Of a DNA stretch of 64,000 nt, positions 34,250-47,653 are shown piece after piece; positions within the stretch are counted from its first letter, which is position 1; every line of letters begins with the position of its first letter. A program made the translations under genes and the position numbers. Source of the DNA: Brevibacillus laterosporus DSM 25 (lineage in GTDB: Bacteria; Bacillota; Bacilli; Brevibacillales; Brevibacillaceae); the NCBI RefSeq assembly GCF_002706795.1, contig NZ_CP017705.1, forward strand, positions 1,671,001 to 1,735,000, written 5' to 3'. The notes beneath the pieces were generated by a model. The model saw only the letters and a list, made by a program, of their open reading frames with translations. It had not been told where the DNA came from and searched no databases.

Positions 34250-36751
34250 TTATCTCCGCTTACGTTTCGCTTGTTTCACCACGGAATTTCGTTTTTTCTT
34301 TTGCTTGGAGCTTACAAAATCCTCCCAAAAGCCCTTTTGTTTCGGTTCCACAGATTCCTTACCCTCTGTGTTTTCTTGCCCTGGAAGTGCTATAAAACGT
34401 CCTGCTCCGCCTTTACCGGCTGAACGACGTTGAGCATCTTTTCCACGTGTATTTGTCCCGCCGCCTTGGTTTTGTTCCTGCTTACGCTTCCGTTTAGCAG
34501 CCGCCGGACCCGCGTCTTTAAAAGGTTTCGAACGACGCTGTTTTCGATTACTACCAAGATCTTTATCTCGACCATTACCACTAATCACTTTTGCCTGACG
34601 CGATCTATTAAATCGTAGCTCACTTGGCTTTTTCATACCTACAATTTCAAAGTCAATGGTGCGTTCGTCAACATTAACAGTAGTCACACGTACCAAAACC
34701 TCATCGCCAATACGATACTGCTTACCTGTACGTTCACCAATAAGAGCATACATTTTTTCATGGTAATTATAATAGTCATCAGTTAGATAGCTTACGTGGA
34801 CCAATCCTTCAATTGTGTTTGGAAGCTCTACAAAGATACCAAAGGAGGTGACACTAGAAATCACACCCTCGAACTCTTCACCAATATGCTGTAGCATGAA
34901 TTCTGCTTTTTTCAGATCGTCTGTTTCACGCTCAGCATCTACAGCTACACGTTCTCGTTGCGAGGTATGTTCTGCTATGATTGGCATTTCCGCTGTCCAA
35001 TATGCTTCTTCTTTTGCATCCAGCTGCTTTTTCTCCAGCCATAAACGAATCATCCGATGCACAATTAAGTCCGGATAACGGCGAATAGGAGAAGTAAAAT
35101 GCGTGTAGAAATCGGTAGATAAACCAAAGTGTCCAAGGCTTTCAGCATCGTAACGGGCTTGTTTCATGGAACGAAGCAATACCGTACTAATGATTACTTC
35201 TTCTGGTGTTCCCTTGATTTCTTCTAACAATTGCTGCAATGCTTTTGGATGAACCGACGTTCCCTTACCTCGCACGCTGTATCCAAAGCTAGTGATAAAT
35301 TCCATGAAGTTTTGTAGCTTTTCTTCCTTTGGATCTTCGTGAATCCGGTAAATAAAAGGGCGCTTCAGCTTATGGAAGTGCTCCGCAACCGTTTCATTGG
35401 CTGCTAGCATAAACTCTTCAATCATTTGCTCAGCTATGGAGCGTGTACGGAAGCCGATATCGGTTGGTGTACCTTCAGCATCTACATAAATCTTAGCCTC
35501 ACGGAAATCAAAATCGATAGCCCCGCGTTGCATCCGTTTTTTACGTAATTTGAGACAAAGCTCTTCCATGCTTTCAAACATCGGGACTAATTCATGATAT
35601 TTCTCACGTAACTCCTGATCCTGATCAACTAAAATACTGCGCACATCTGCATATGTCATTCGCTCATTGGTACGAATAACACTTAAATAAATGTCATGTG
35701 AAACAATATTAGCCCCTGCATCAAACTCAATATCACAGGTAATCGTTAGTCGATCCACTTTGGGATTTAAACTACAAATTCCATTTGATAATCGGTGTGG
35801 GATCATCGGAATGACTCGATCCACAAGATACACACTTGTACCACGTCGGTATGCTTCCTGATCTAAAACCGATTTTCCTTTTACATAATAGCTAACATCA
35901 GCAATGTGAACACCTAGACGTACATTCCCGTTCTCTAATTGCTCCAGAGAAACAGCATCGTCCAAATCCTTTGCATCTGCTCCGTCAATGGTGACCATCA
36001 TACGCTCACGCAAGTCTCGTCTATCCTTAATTTCTTCATCAGAAATGTGATCAGGAGCCGCTTCAGCTTCGGCTAGCACATCATCGGGAAAGCCCTCCGG
36101 TAAGTTAAACTTTCTGATAATCGAAAGGATATCCACCCCAGGGTCGTTCTTATGCCCTAGAATCTCGGTTACTTCACCCTCAGGGTTACCTCTACCCTCT
36201 GCGTACTTCACGATCTTTACAACCACTTTATGGCCATCTACAGCCCCATTTACTGCTTGCTGTGGAATAAAGATATCTTTCCCAACCCGCTTGTCATCTG
36301 GAATAACAAAACCATAGTGCTGCTGATCCTGATAGGTTCCGACAATCGTTTTCGTGCTACGTTCCACAACGCGAATGATTTTACCCTCCAAACGACTTCC
36401 GAAGGCCTCTTTTTCCACTCGAACGAGTACCGTATCCCCGTGCATTGCTCCCTGCATATCGTTGGAATGCACATACACATCCTCTTCACCTTGTGTCTCA
36501 GGAATCACGAAGCCAAATCCTTTAGGATGGTTTTGTAGTCTACCGCGAACCAAGTTCATTTTTTCTGGAATTCCATAGCGGTTAGCACGCGTACGTACGA
36601 CTTCTCCATTATCCTCAAGCTGATTCAAGGTTTTCACTAGTTGCTTAAAATTGCTTGAGCCCTGTAAGGCAAACGCTTCCTCTAGCTCATGTATTGTCAT
36701 GGGATGATACGCCTGTTCCCTCATAAAGGAAAGGATATCTATATCTTTCAT
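34250..36751 (-). CDS. rnr: Ribonuclease R
   Basis: 833-aa 3'-5' exoribonuclease of the RNB family that degrades structured RNA, including messages released by tmRNA. Domain order: N-terminal winged helix, cold-shock domains ([18 protein letters not shown]), the RNB catalytic domain with [15 protein letters not shown] carrying the metal-binding aspartates, the [16 protein letters not shown] block, an S1 domain ([18 protein letters not shown]), and a long basic tail rich in Lys, Arg and Gly from about residue 725. AAGGAG precedes the ATG. Upstream is secG. Confidence 0.96.
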   Translation of the reverse strand: MKDIDILSFMREQAYHPMTIHELEEAFALQGSSNFKQLVKTLNQLEDNGEVVRTRANRYGIPEKMNLVRGRLQNHPKGFGFVIPETQGEEDVYVHSNDMQGAMHGDTVLVRVEKEAFGSRLEGKIIRVVERSTKTIVGTYQDQQHYGFVIPDDKRVGKDIFIPQQAVNGAVDGHKVVVKIVKYAEGRGNPEGEVTEILGHKNDPGVDILSIIRKFNLPEGFPDDVLAEAEAAPDHISDEEIKDRRDLRERMMVTIDGADAKDLDDAVSLEQLENGNVRLGVHIADVSYYVKGKSVLDQEAYRRGTSVYLVDRVIPMIPHRLSNGICSLNPKVDRLTITCDIEFDAGANIVSHDIYLSVIRTNERMTYADVRSILVDQDQELREKYHELVPMFESMEELCLKLRKKRMQRGAIDFDFREAKIYVDAEGTPTDIGFRTRSIAEQMIEEFMLAANETVAEHFHKLKRPFIYRIHEDPKEEKLQNFMEFITSFGYSVRGKGTSVHPKALQQLLEEIKGTPEEVIISTVLLRSMKQARYDAESLGHFGLSTDFYTHFTSPIRRYPDLIVHRMIRLWLEKKQLDAKEEAYWTAEMPIIAEHTSQRERVAVDAERETDDLKKAEFMLQHIGEEFEGVISSVTSFGIFVELPNTIEGLVHVSYLTDDYYNYHEKMYALIGERTGKQYRIGDEVLVRVTTVNVDERTIDFEIVGMKKPSELRFNRSRQAKVISGNGRDKDLGSNRKQRRSKPFKDAGPAAAKRKRKQEQNQGGGTNTRGKDAQRRSAGKGGAGRFIALPGQENTEGKESVEPKQKGFWEDFVSSKQKKKRNSVVKQAKRKRR

Positions 36752-36891
36752 GTAAAAGCTCCTTTTTTCTTGATTATGTTTTAGTATGCCAAGTTATGTT
36801 CAACAAAAAACATGTTCTTATTTCGTAATACTTTCCTTACTATTGTACCCGTCATTTTTTTCTTTGTACCATCATATGTAGAAATGCGTAT

Positions 36892-36931
36892 AAAAAAAGA
36901 CAGCAACACAAATGCGTCTGCTGTCTTTTTA
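36892..36931 (-). terminator. Terminator between secG and rnr
   Basis: AGACAGCA/TGCTGTCT stem followed by seven T on the minus strand, just after the secG stop. Confidence 0.8.
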
Positions 36932-36935
36932 CCAT

Positions 36936-37178
36936 TTACTTTGCTTGAAGGAAGAATGCCAGCAAGATAGCGGATAACATAAACACTACAGCGAGAACCA
37001 CTGTGATTTTACCTAAAACAGCATCCATTCCTCTTGCTTTCTGTTTACCAACAAGTTGTTCAGCTCCACCGCTAATTGCACCAGAAAGACCAGCGCTTTT
37101 ACCGGATTGTAGAAGAACGACAAGAATCAAACCGATAGCGGAAACTATTAAGAAAATCTTTGCAAGTAAAGCTAGCAT
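36936..37178 (-). CDS. secG: Preprotein translocase subunit SecG
   Basis: 80-aa membrane protein of the SecYEG channel. Two membrane segments ([21 protein letters not shown], given in parts, and [19 protein letters not shown]) flank the conserved loop [19 protein letters not shown]. Length and position upstream of rnr are typical of Bacillales. A GAGGTG ribosome site precedes the ATG. Confidence 0.95.
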   Translation of the reverse strand: MLALLAKIFLIVSAIGLILVVLLQSGKSAGLSGAISGGAEQLVGKQKARGMDAVLGKITVVLAVVFMLSAILLAFFLQAK

Positions 37179-37404
37179 ACCATTTCACCTCGTTACAATG
37201 TAAGTACAACCGACCCTTCATTGTCTATAATGTTTACTTTACCACAATTAAAAGGGAACAACAACTTGCTTAATTATCCTTTCCATACACTTCCAGACTA
37301 TGGGTTCTCTATACAAAAAAATGCCAAGGTTTTATAATGATAAATGTCAGGTTTTTTTAGACTAATCAATCTATTGTACTTTTAATCTTTACCTTTTTTA
37401 CCTA

Positions 37405-37418
37405 TAAAAGCGCTTACG
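37405..37418. promoter_or_regulatory. Possible CcpA (cre) site upstream of the cytochrome c gene
   Basis: TAAAAGCGCTTACG fits the cre pattern TGWAANCGNTNWCA except at the second and last bases. It lies about 40 bases before a TATAAT box (37444-37449). In the 37179-37597 gap I see no gene. Carbon control of a cytochrome c gene would be sensible, but the site is only a candidate. Confidence 0.4.
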
Positions 37419-37597
37419 TTATCCATCATTTTGCATATGTTTCTATAATAAGGTAAGAAAACATAAGTTCTTTAAATATTGTCAGAATTGTGTACATTGT
37501 GAACTAGTGTGTCACTTTCCTTGCAAGAACACTGCTTTTCCCGTAAAATGCAAGTAGGTTTCATTCTTATATCTAGTATCTAGGAGGTTCCTTTCGC

Positions 37598-37999
37598 ATG
37601 GCTGGTTCAAACTTTAAGAAAGACGTGAATCAAAACGACGTAGTTGACTCGGCGAAAGCATTTGGGTTCTCTTTTGGTATCTTGTTCCTCGTTTTCGTAC
37701 TGTTCCTCGTAGCCTCTATTATTTATCCGCCTAAACATGGCGAAGAAGCAAAGGGCGGCGGAGCTGGTGGAACTACCAATATCAATGCTGAACAAATCGT
37801 TAAACAAAATTGTACATCCTGTCACGGTCAAAACTTGGAAGGTATGGTAGGTCCTGCACTTGCAAACATCGGCTCACAGCTTGATGAAAAAGCTATAAGT
37901 GATGTCATCAAAAACGGTAAAGGTTCTATGCCAAAAGGTATTCTTAAAGATGCAAAGGAAATATCAGCAGTATCTAAATGGTTGTCTGAAAAGAAATAA
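37598..37999 (+). CDS. Membrane-anchored cytochrome c (c-550/c-551 type)
   Basis: 133 aa. An N-terminal membrane anchor (AFGFSFGILFLVFVLFLVAS) is followed by a Gly-rich linker and a small class I cytochrome c domain with the haem site CTSCHG and a methionine ligand in GSMPKGIL. It should carry electrons at the outer face of the membrane, for example to an oxidase. AGGAGGT lies before the ATG, and a strong terminator follows. It stands alone on the plus strand. Confidence 0.88.
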   Translation: MAGSNFKKDVNQNDVVDSAKAFGFSFGILFLVFVLFLVASIIYPPKHGEEAKGGGAGGTTNINAEQIVKQNCTSCHGQNLEGMVGPALANIGSQLDEKAISDVIKNGKGSMPKGILKDAKEISAVSKWLSEKK

Positions 38000-38063
38000 T
38001 TCATTTACTCTTCCAAACACATCAACAATATATATCAGACGAGCGCCTTTATCTGATATAGTC

Positions 38064-38110
38064 AAAAAGCTCTGATCGTCCTAATGACGTCAGAGCTTCT
38101 TTGTTTTTAT
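38064..38110 (+). terminator. Terminator of the cytochrome c gene
   Basis: AAGCTCTGA.CGTC/GACG.TCAGAGCTT stem followed by CTTTGTTTTT. Confidence 0.8.
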
Positions 38111-38649
38111 TGCTTCCTTTGTGATAAAAAAGCTTGTAGTCGCTCTTTTTGTAAAAGGTGATGGCGATAATGCATTTCCACCAAAGCATACCACTCTTGC
38201 GCATTCAATGCTCCTAAGGCTGGATGCAGCATCTTTAAATGAGATGGAATATCCTCAATCACTTCCCCCCACTTCCTCATTCTGTCCAGCACATTCTTCA
38301 AGCCTAGCACCAATTCTTCTTTCGTTGTTGGCTGAGGTGGTGTGTACTGCTTTGTAGGTGGAACATGTATTTTAATCGGTGGAAAACTACCCTGAGCAAA
38401 AACTTGAATACCTGCCTCTGTTTTTTCTCCAGATACGAGCACCACTCCCTCCTGCTGTTCGTGACAGACCTTTATGTTTTGAAGCTGCATAGTAAGAGCC
38501 GAATGAATGATATGCAAATACATCTGGCCTAAGGACCATTCGTCATCAGCAGGCTTTTGGGTTAATTCTTGTAAGTCCATTTTTTCTAGTTCATCCAAAT
38601 ATGTTTTCGTAAGTTCCTCGAAGCGTTGTAAAGTTTCTTTCCTATTCAT
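38107..38649 (-). CDS. DinB-family protein
   Basis: 180 aa, DinB/YfiT-like four-helix bundle. The metal-binding histidines typical of the family can be seen in LGQMYLHIIHSA, and in the C-terminal LVEMHYRHHLLQKERL. Members act as thiol-dependent transferases or have unknown roles. The ATG at 38649 (MNRKETLQRF) is preferred because GAGGGG lies before it; a longer frame reaches 38706. The next gene upstream is a WYL-type regulator on the same strand, which may control it. Confidence 0.8.
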   Translation of the reverse strand: MNRKETLQRFEELTKTYLDELEKMDLQELTQKPADDEWSLGQMYLHIIHSALTMQLQNIKVCHEQQEGVVLVSGEKTEAGIQVFAQGSFPPIKIHVPPTKQYTPPQPTTKEELVLGLKNVLDRMRKWGEVIEDIPSHLKMLHPALGALNAQEWYALVEMHYRHHLLQKERLQAFLSQRKQ

Positions 38650-38713
38650 AATGGATTTACCCCTCTCTGGTTTTATAGGGATATCATACTTCAGGTATCC
38701 TGACACCAGTATG

Positions 38714-39655
38714 TCAGTAGTGCTGTAACATTTTCTGAATTTCCTCCAACACCCGTTGTTTTAACCCTTCAGGTTGTATAACTCGGACATCAGAACCCCA
38801 GCTTAGAATCCAAGAAACGATTTCATCATAGTGACGAATCCGCAATGTCACCAGCAATCCCTGCTCTTGTTCTTCTACACTCTCTACGTAATAGTAGTTC
38901 TCTTCCTCCAAGCGTTCTGCCATGCAGGGGTCTAAAAGAATTTGTACAAAGAGATGGCGATTATCTGGTGGTACATAGGTATGTAGTTTGAAATCATCTG
39001 GTCTTTCAAATTGCTTATCCTCCAAAACTAATTCCTGCATGCGACTTAATCGAAAATGCCTAATAGACTGCCGTAGCTCACAAAACGCAAGTAAGACCCA
39101 GCTTCCATTTACCAATAGGAGTCCATATGGATCAGTTGTTCTTGCTGTCTTCTCATGAGAAGTAGTCGTAGCCTTTACATAACTAAATCGCACCTTTTTC
39201 ATGTCTGCTATCGCTCGTCTCAACAAACTCATATGTTCCATTTCTTTGCCCCGAGCCTTATCTATTTTCCCCATAAGCAATCTGATATCTGCACGCGCTT
39301 TTTCTACTTCCCTGCGTACTTTTTCAGGTAAGATGGACTCAATTTTTGATTTAGAGGTTCGAGCCTTCGCTAGATAAGCTTGGTCAAAATAACGCTCAAC
39401 AAATTCTGTACCTACTAAAAGAGTGACTGCTTCCTCTGGTGTAAATTGTATCGGTGGCAAAAAATATCCCTCCATCAGGGAATACCCTTGTCCTGGCGTA
39501 CCTATGAGTGGAACACCTGCTTCACTTAGAGCCTGTACATCTCTATAAATGGTTCTAACACTCGTCTCAAATGTAGCTGCCAAGTCTTCAGCGCGAGCTG
39601 TTCCCCTCCTTTGTAGTTCTAGTACTATCGCCAACATCCGATCCATTTTATTCAA
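38714..39655 (-). CDS. HTH-WYL transcriptional regulator (YobV/DeoR-like)
   Basis: 313 aa. The N-terminal helix-turn-helix (TARAEDLAATFETSVRTIYRD) and the WYL domain (TTDPYGLLLVNGSWVLLAFC, RHFRLSRMQEL) are clear, and a C-terminal WCX region follows. WYL proteins often bind small ligands or nucleic acid and control adjacent genes; here the DinB gene follows after 64 bases. The TTG at 39655 is chosen because GGTGGAG lies seven bases upstream; the ATG at 39646 is possible. Confidence 0.85.
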   Translation of the reverse strand: MNKMDRMLAIVLELQRRGTARAEDLAATFETSVRTIYRDVQALSEAGVPLIGTPGQGYSLMEGYFLPPIQFTPEEAVTLLVGTEFVERYFDQAYLAKARTSKSKIESILPEKVRREVEKARADIRLLMGKIDKARGKEMEHMSLLRRAIADMKKVRFSYVKATTTSHEKTARTTDPYGLLLVNGSWVLLAFCELRQSIRHFRLSRMQELVLEDKQFERPDDFKLHTYVPPDNRHLFVQILLDPCMAERLEEENYYYVESVEEQEQGLLVTLRIRHYDEIVSWILSWGSDVRVIQPEGLKQRVLEEIQKMLQHY

Positions 39656-39758
39656 TACAAAACTCCACCTTATCTTTAATTATTACCGATGGTTTCAATC
39701 AATGATTGTCATTATAGTATGAAATGTACACAAAGTAATCATCTATTAAAATGAGCAC

Positions 39759-39800
39759 AAAAAAAGACATCCTTGCAAAAGCAAAGATGTCCTTTTTGTA
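39759..39800 (-). terminator. Terminator of the glycolytic operon
   Basis: GACATC...GATGTC stem with seven T on the minus strand, just after the eno stop. Confidence 0.85.
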
Positions 39801-39811
39801 TGGTTACAAGC

Positions 39812-41122
<1,311 letters not shown>

Positions 41123-41129
41123 TTATTAT

Positions 41130-42668
41130 TTATTTAATAATAGATTTTCCTGTCATTTCTGCTGGTTGTGCTACACCTAATAGTTCTAACATAGTAGGAG
41201 ACAAATCAGCAAGAATACCATCTGGTCGCAGTTCAATATCTTTTTTGGTTACAATAACTGGAACAGGGTTTGTGCTATGAGAGGTGATTGGTCTACCTTC
41301 ATTTGTAAGCATCCAATCTGCATTTCCGTGATCGGCTGTGATGATAGCTACTCCGCCCTTAGCAGTAATAGCGTCTGCTACACGGCCTACGCAAGCATCA
41401 ACAGTTTCAACAGCTTTAATGGTAGGTTCCATCATACCAGAATGTCCAACCATATCGCAGTTTGCAAAGTTAAGAATGATCGCATCGAAGTTTTCTTCTT
41501 CAATCTCCTTCACTACTGCATCTGTTAATTCATAGGCGCTCATTTCTGGTTGTAGATCATAGGTGGCTACCTTTGGAGAAGGAATCAAAATACGCTTCTC
41601 ACCTGGGAACTCCTGCTCACGACCACCACTGAAGAAGAATGTTACATGCGGATACTTTTCTGTTTCCGCAATGCGCAATTGCTTCAGATTATTTTGAGCC
41701 AAAACTTCACCTAGCGTGTTATCTAGGTTAGTTGGTTTGTATGCTACGTATCCATCGACTGACTCAGAGAATTTCGTTAAGCATACAAAGTGTAGGCCTT
41801 TCGGATATTTCTCTCCACGGTCAAAGCCACGGAAATCCTCATTCGTGAACGCTTGGGAGGTTTGGATCGCACGGTCAGGACGGAAGTTGAAGAAGATAAT
41901 AGAATCTCCATCTTCTACTTTCCCAATTGGTTGGTCATTCTCATCTACCATTACAGTAGGCATAACGAATTCATCCATCACAGATTTCTCATAGGATTCC
42001 TTTACAGCCTTGATTGCATCAGAGTAATGAGGGGCATCACCATACACCATAGCACGGTATGCTTTTTCAACACGTTCCCAACGTTTATCGCGGTCCATAG
42101 CGTAATAACGACCTTGAACAGTCGCAATTTTACCAATGCCAAGTTCATCCATCTTACGTTGTACTTCTTCAATGTAGGTAATCGCACTATCAGGAGCTAC
42201 GTCGCGACCATCTAGGAATCCGTGAACAAATACATCTTCTGCGTTTTCCTTTTTTGCAAGCTCAAGCAGAGCAAGTAGATGGTTGATGTGGCTATGAACA
42301 CCACCATCAGACAGCAAGCCAAAGAAGTGAACCTTTTTGTTATTCTCTTTCGCATGCTTAAATGCAGCAATCAGTGTTTCATTATCAAAAAATGCGCCTT
42401 CTTTAATGGACTTCGTGATGCGAGTAAGATCCTGATAAATGATGCGTCCTGCACCAAGATTCAAGTGACCTACCTCAGAGTTACCCATTTGTCCTTCTGG
42501 AAGACCTACTTCAAGACCAGAAGCTAGCAATGTAGCATTTGGATAATCATTCATCAAACGGTCGTAGTTTGGTTTTTTCGCTTGATTAACAGCATTACCG
42601 TAATCATTAGTGCGAAGACCAAACCCGTCCATAATAATTAACGCAACTGGTTTTGGTCTGTTAGCCAT
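41130..42668 (-). CDS. gpmI: 2,3-bisphosphoglycerate-independent phosphoglycerate mutase
   Basis: 512 aa; interconverts 3- and 2-phosphoglycerate with Mn2+. The catalytic serine lies in [16 protein letters not shown], the metal ligands in IIMDGFG and [11 protein letters not shown], and [10 protein letters not shown] closes the active site. It lies 13 bases after tpiA and 28 before eno in the operon. Confidence 0.98.
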   Translation of the reverse strand: MANRPKPVALIIMDGFGLRTNDYGNAVNQAKKPNYDRLMNDYPNATLLASGLEVGLPEGQMGNSEVGHLNLGAGRIIYQDLTRITKSIKEGAFFDNETLIAAFKHAKENNKKVHFFGLLSDGGVHSHINHLLALLELAKKENAEDVFVHGFLDGRDVAPDSAITYIEEVQRKMDELGIGKIATVQGRYYAMDRDKRWERVEKAYRAMVYGDAPHYSDAIKAVKESYEKSVMDEFVMPTVMVDENDQPIGKVEDGDSIIFFNFRPDRAIQTSQAFTNEDFRGFDRGEKYPKGLHFVCLTKFSESVDGYVAYKPTNLDNTLGEVLAQNNLKQLRIAETEKYPHVTFFFSGGREQEFPGEKRILIPSPKVATYDLQPEMSAYELTDAVVKEIEEENFDAIILNFANCDMVGHSGMMEPTIKAVETVDACVGRVADAITAKGGVAIITADHGNADWMLTNEGRPITSHSTNPVPVIVTKKDIELRPDGILADLSPTMLELLGVAQPAEMTGKSIIK

Positions 42669-42681
42669 ATAGCTTCCCCTC

Positions 42682-43437
42682 CTACTGTTGTACTCCGTTG
42701 ACTAAGCCCATGTAGCCTTCAACAGTTAGACTCGCTCCGCCAACTAGTGCTCCATCAATGTCGGACTCACCCATATAGCTTGCCACATTTTCAGGTTTCA
42801 CGCTACCACCGTATTGAATGCGTACTTGCGCCGCTGTATTAGCGTCAAATGCACCAGCAATTACACTACGGATGAAAGCAATTGTTTTATTAGCATTTTC
42901 AGCCGTAGAAGATTTACCTGTACCGATGGCCCAGATTGGCTCATAAGCAATTACGGTTTCTTTTACTTGCTCAGCAGTTAGACCGCTAAGAGCAGCTTCT
43001 GTTTGCGTGCGAACCACGTTTTCAGTGGTATTTGCTTCGTACTCCTCTAGGGACTCACCTACGCAAACAATTGGCTTCATGCCATGAGCAAGGACTGCTT
43101 TTGCTTTTTTGTTCACTGTTTCGTCTGTTTCGTTGAAGTATTGACGACGCTCGGAATGACCGATAATCACGTACTCAACACCTAGCTCTTTTAACATTAG
43201 TGGGCTGATTTCACCAGTGAATGCGCCTGTTTCTTCAAAATGCACATTTTGTGCGCCCAATTTATAAGAAGTACCTTTGAATTGCTCAGCTAATGCTGGC
43301 AAATTTGTGTAAGGTGCGCAGATAACTTTTTCAATTTGAGGAGTTTTATCCTCTTTTGGCAATTGAGAGGCAAACGTAGTTGCTTCTGCGATTGTTTTGA
43401 ACATCTTCCAGTTCCCAGCAATAATTGGTGTTCTCAT
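42682..43437 (-). CDS. tpiA: Triosephosphate isomerase
   Basis: 251 aa. The start [12 protein letters not shown] carries the substrate-binding Asn and Lys, [11 protein letters not shown] the catalytic histidine and [13 protein letters not shown] the catalytic glutamate. The ATG at 43437 is preferred to a GTG at 43446 because GGTGAGGAG is then spaced correctly. It is 35 bases after pgk. Confidence 0.98.
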   Translation of the reverse strand: MRTPIIAGNWKMFKTIAEATTFASQLPKEDKTPQIEKVICAPYTNLPALAEQFKGTSYKLGAQNVHFEETGAFTGEISPLMLKELGVEYVIIGHSERRQYFNETDETVNKKAKAVLAHGMKPIVCVGESLEEYEANTTENVVRTQTEAALSGLTAEQVKETVIAYEPIWAIGTGKSSTAENANKTIAFIRSVIAGAFDANTAAQVRIQYGGSVKPENVASYMGESDIDGALVGGASLTVEGYMGLVNGVQQ

Positions 43438-43472
43438 TACTTCCACTCCTCACCTTTTACATACATACCATT

Positions 43473-44654
43473 TTACTTGTCTTGCAACGCTGTTACGCCT
43501 GGTAGTTCTTTACCTTCCATGAATTCAAGGGAAGCTCCGCCACCAGTAGAAATGTGGGTCATCTTCTCTGCTACGCCTGCTTTTTCAACAGCGGCTACAG
43601 AGTCACCACCACCGATGATTGTCGTGCCTTGGCATTCTTCCATTGCGTTAGCAACAGCAATCGTACCAGTAGCAAAAGCGTCTATTTCAAATACGCCCAT
43701 AGGCCCGTTCCATACTACTGTTTTAGAAGGAACAATTGCATCACGGTAGTTAGCCATGGTCTTTGGTCCGATATCGAGGGCCATCCATCCTTCTGGAATC
43801 GCATCAATGCTTACTACTTGCTTGTTGGCATCAGCTGCAAACTTATCAGCAACTACTACGTCAACTGGCATAAGCAAATTCACATTGCGTTCTTTTGCTT
43901 GTTCCATCAACGTACGAGCAAGATCCAGCTTATCTTCTTCACAAAGGGAAGCCCCAACATTGTAACCTTGTGCTTTGATGAAAGTGTTAGCCATTCCGCC
44001 ACCGATGATCAAAGTATCTACTTTGCCCAACAGATTTTCAATTACGCCGATTTTGTCCTTTACTTTCGCTCCGCCCACAATAGCTGTGAAAGGACGCTCA
44101 GGCTTGGACAAAGCCCCACCCATGAATTGAATTTCTTTTTCCATCAACAAGCCAGCTACTGCCGGAATGTGCTGAGCGATACCCGCAGTCGTTGCATGTG
44201 CACGGTGAGCCGTACCAAATGCATCGTTTACAAACAGGTCAGCAAGGTTTGCAAAACTTTTTGCTAGCTCAGGATCGTTCTTTTCTTCCCCTTTATGGAA
44301 ACGAACGTTTTCAAGAAGGATTACATCGCCTTCCTTCATCGCTTGAACAGCAGTCTCAACCTCTGCTCCAATTGAATCGTTCAGTTTTTTTACGGATTTG
44401 CCAAGAAGAGAAGCTAGATGTTCGCCTACCGCAGTAAGACGCATTTCCTCCACTACTTCACCTTTTGGACGGCCAAAATGACTAGCCAAAATGACTTTAG
44501 CATGGTTATCGATTAAATATTGAATAGTTGGAACAGCAGCACGAATACGCGTGTCGTCTGTAATTACGCCATCTTGCATTGGGACGTTAAAATCTACTCG
44601 ACAAAACACACGTTTACCTGCTAATTCTATATCGCGAATGGACTTTTTGTTCAC
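43473..44654 (-). CDS. pgk: Phosphoglycerate kinase
   Basis: 393 aa. [13 protein letters not shown] and HFGRPKG near the N-terminus bind the 3-phosphoglycerate; the nucleotide site is GPMGVFE and IGGGDSVAA. It starts with GTG after GAGGGGGGTACC. A hairpin lies between it and gapA, so its level may differ from that of GapA. Confidence 0.98.
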   Translation of the reverse strand: MNKKSIRDIELAGKRVFCRVDFNVPMQDGVITDDTRIRAAVPTIQYLIDNHAKVILASHFGRPKGEVVEEMRLTAVGEHLASLLGKSVKKLNDSIGAEVETAVQAMKEGDVILLENVRFHKGEEKNDPELAKSFANLADLFVNDAFGTAHRAHATTAGIAQHIPAVAGLLMEKEIQFMGGALSKPERPFTAIVGGAKVKDKIGVIENLLGKVDTLIIGGGMANTFIKAQGYNVGASLCEEDKLDLARTLMEQAKERNVNLLMPVDVVVADKFAADANKQVVSIDAIPEGWMALDIGPKTMANYRDAIVPSKTVVWNGPMGVFEIDAFATGTIAVANAMEECQGTTIIGGGDSVAAVEKAGVAEKMTHISTGGGASLEFMEGKELPGVTALQDK

Positions 44655-44721
44655 GGAAGGTACCCCCCTCAGACTTGTTACCTAACTAAATGCTTGCTTG
44701 TTTCGAGCTTATACATAATGG

Positions 44722-44746
44722 AAAAGGGAGAGAAGCTCTCCCTTTT
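44722..44746 (-). terminator. Hairpin between gapA and pgk
   Basis: An 11-bp perfect stem (AAAAGGGAGAG and complement) with a 3-base loop. The T run is only the end of the stem, so it may be a partial terminator or a stabiliser of the 3' end of gapA mRNA. Confidence 0.65.
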
Positions 44747-44771
44747 CACATTACATGAAAGTTTGTATGGC

Positions 44772-46106
<1,335 letters not shown>

Positions 46107-47150
46107 TTAGACTGTAGTAGAGGATTGTCGGTGCTCTTCCAAAATGGCTCGAGCCGCTCCTTCATCGGTAATTAAAACGGTTTGGCATGCTTGTTTGGCA
46201 AAGGACATTATTGCTTTTGCTTTGCTACTGCCTCCACCTAAGGATAAAACTACATCGGCTCGCTTCACGTCTTCTAGGGACAAGCCAATGGTCGGCATTT
46301 TGTAAATCGTTTCTCCTGCCGCATTAAAGTAATATCCAAATGCTTCACCAACAGCACCAAGATCTCGTAGCACTTCAAGCTCTTCTTCTGTGTACTTACG
46401 TCGCATAGCCATGGCCATTCCATCACCAATTCCATGTATAACCACCCTAGTTTTGTGAAGCAATTGCATAACCTCAGCAACCTGTGCTTCTCCCAATAAA
46501 GATTGAACTACATCAGGGCTTAAACGATCAGGCACATGCAATAGATGATAGGTTCCACCTGACTTTGCTGCAAGAGAAGAAGCAATCGTATTAGCCTGCA
46601 TTTCTACCTTTTCTCCAAGTCCACCACGTGCTGGCACAAATTGCACATCACGAAAGTGCGAGGAAGGCGTAACATGCTCGGCTACCGATACAATCGTGGA
46701 CCCACCTGTAACAGCGACCACGTCACCTTCTTGAACTACTTGTTTTAAGATCCGGGCTCCTACTCGTCCCAACTCTTTTTTACCCCATTCAGATACGTCT
46801 ACATCACCAGCAACCACAATTACTTTTGGAATATGTAAGATATGTTGTAATTGTAGAGCAAGGTCATTAAAGCCGAACAGCTCATCTGCCATTGAATCCA
46901 TCTCTTTTAAAAGGTGGATTCCTTCTTCTGTACAACTCATGCCAATCGGGCTGACGTGAATTAAGCCCATATCTTTTAGGAGTTCTACTTCAGACCTGAG
47001 GATGCGCTCAGTCGTCTGCAAATTCTGCGCTAACGCCCTGCGACCGACAGGCTGCAAATGACGAATCGACTGCATAAGATCGTATCGTTTACGCAATACT
47101 TGTACGAGGTCGGGAACAAGCTTGTTTTGGATATTTAATAAAGTACGCAT
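46107..47150 (-). CDS. cggR: Central glycolytic genes regulator CggR
   Basis: 347 aa SorC/DeoR-type repressor. The N-terminal helix-turn-helix is seen in QPVGRRALAQNLQTTERILR, followed by the sugar-phosphate-binding domain with VVAVTGGSTIVSVA, a GIGDGMAMAMRRK block and VVLSLGGGSSKAKA. It binds its operator in front of the operon and is released by fructose-1,6-bisphosphate. The ATG at 47150 is taken as start: GGATGA lies upstream and the preceding bases are the operator itself. Confidence 0.95.
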   Translation of the reverse strand: MRTLLNIQNKLVPDLVQVLRKRYDLMQSIRHLQPVGRRALAQNLQTTERILRSEVELLKDMGLIHVSPIGMSCTEEGIHLLKEMDSMADELFGFNDLALQLQHILHIPKVIVVAGDVDVSEWGKKELGRVGARILKQVVQEGDVVAVTGGSTIVSVAEHVTPSSHFRDVQFVPARGGLGEKVEMQANTIASSLAAKSGGTYHLLHVPDRLSPDVVQSLLGEAQVAEVMQLLHKTRVVIHGIGDGMAMAMRRKYTEEELEVLRDLGAVGEAFGYYFNAAGETIYKMPTIGLSLEDVKRADVVLSLGGGSSKAKAIMSFAKQACQTVLITDEGAARAILEEHRQSSTTV

Positions 47151-47177
47151 TCCACATTCATCCTTTTCCAGTCTCAA

Positions 47178-47217
47178 CGGGACTAAAAAAGTCCCACACC
47201 ATACAAATTATGTCCCG
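47178..47217 (-). promoter_or_regulatory. CggR operator
   Basis: On the minus strand CGGGAC-N6-TGTA-N5-TGGGAC-N6-AGTC closely follows the known two-part CggR site CGGGAC-N6-TGTC-N4-CGGGAC-N6-TGTC. It lies between a good promoter and the cggR start, the place from which CggR acts as a roadblock in B. subtilis. Confidence 0.85.
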
Positions 47218-47252
47218 CAGCTTTCAAAAAAATAAGCAGAATGCTTACTCTT

Positions 47253-47281
47253 AATGTAGCATACACTCTGCTAACTGACAA
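47253..47281 (-). promoter_or_regulatory. Promoter of the cggR-gapA operon
   Basis: Minus strand: TTGTCA (47276-47281), 17 bases, TACATT (47253-47258). The expected start point is about 25 bases before the CggR operator. Confidence 0.65.
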
Positions 47282-47304
47282 GAAGCCAACGAAGAAATCT
47301 TAAT

Positions 47305-47604
47305 TTATTCACATTTACCCATTTTTTCTTGCAAATGTACGCGTAGTTCCTCCTCGGTAACAACCGAATCTACAGATACAAATGTTTCAAGCCCATTTAT
47401 TTCGACTACAGGAATAGTAAACATATACTTCTCTTCTAGTCGCATATCTCCAGTGATGTTCACAACTTTATACGTTATCGGAAATTCCATGGCTAATCGC
47501 TTGATATGCTCCTCAACATCATCACACAAGTGACAGCCCTGTCTTCCATATAAAACAATTACAATATTATTTGATTGTAATTGTTTGTTTGCTTCACTAG
47601 CCAT
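47305..47604 (-). CDS. Glutaredoxin-like thioredoxin-fold protein
   Basis: 99 aa with the redox motif GCHLCDDV and the cis-proline in FTIPVVEINGLET, the pattern of glutaredoxin-like (DUF836) proteins. Small gene between sigma-54 and cggR, the same place as in other Bacillales. Substrate unknown. Confidence 0.85.
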   Translation of the reverse strand: MASEANKQLQSNNIVIVLYGRQGCHLCDDVEEHIKRLAMEFPITYKVVNITGDMRLEEKYMFTIPVVEINGLETFVSVDSVVTEEELRVHLQEKMGKCE

Positions 47605-47653
47605 CTAGATGATGAACTCCTTTATCTTCTCTTATTTTTTGGCGTGTTTATCG

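Noticed and set aside
43554..44267. 237-codon plus-strand frame opposite pgk
   Set aside because: Antisense of a highly conserved enzyme; composition and Cys/His/Phe-rich sequence are typical of a shadow frame.
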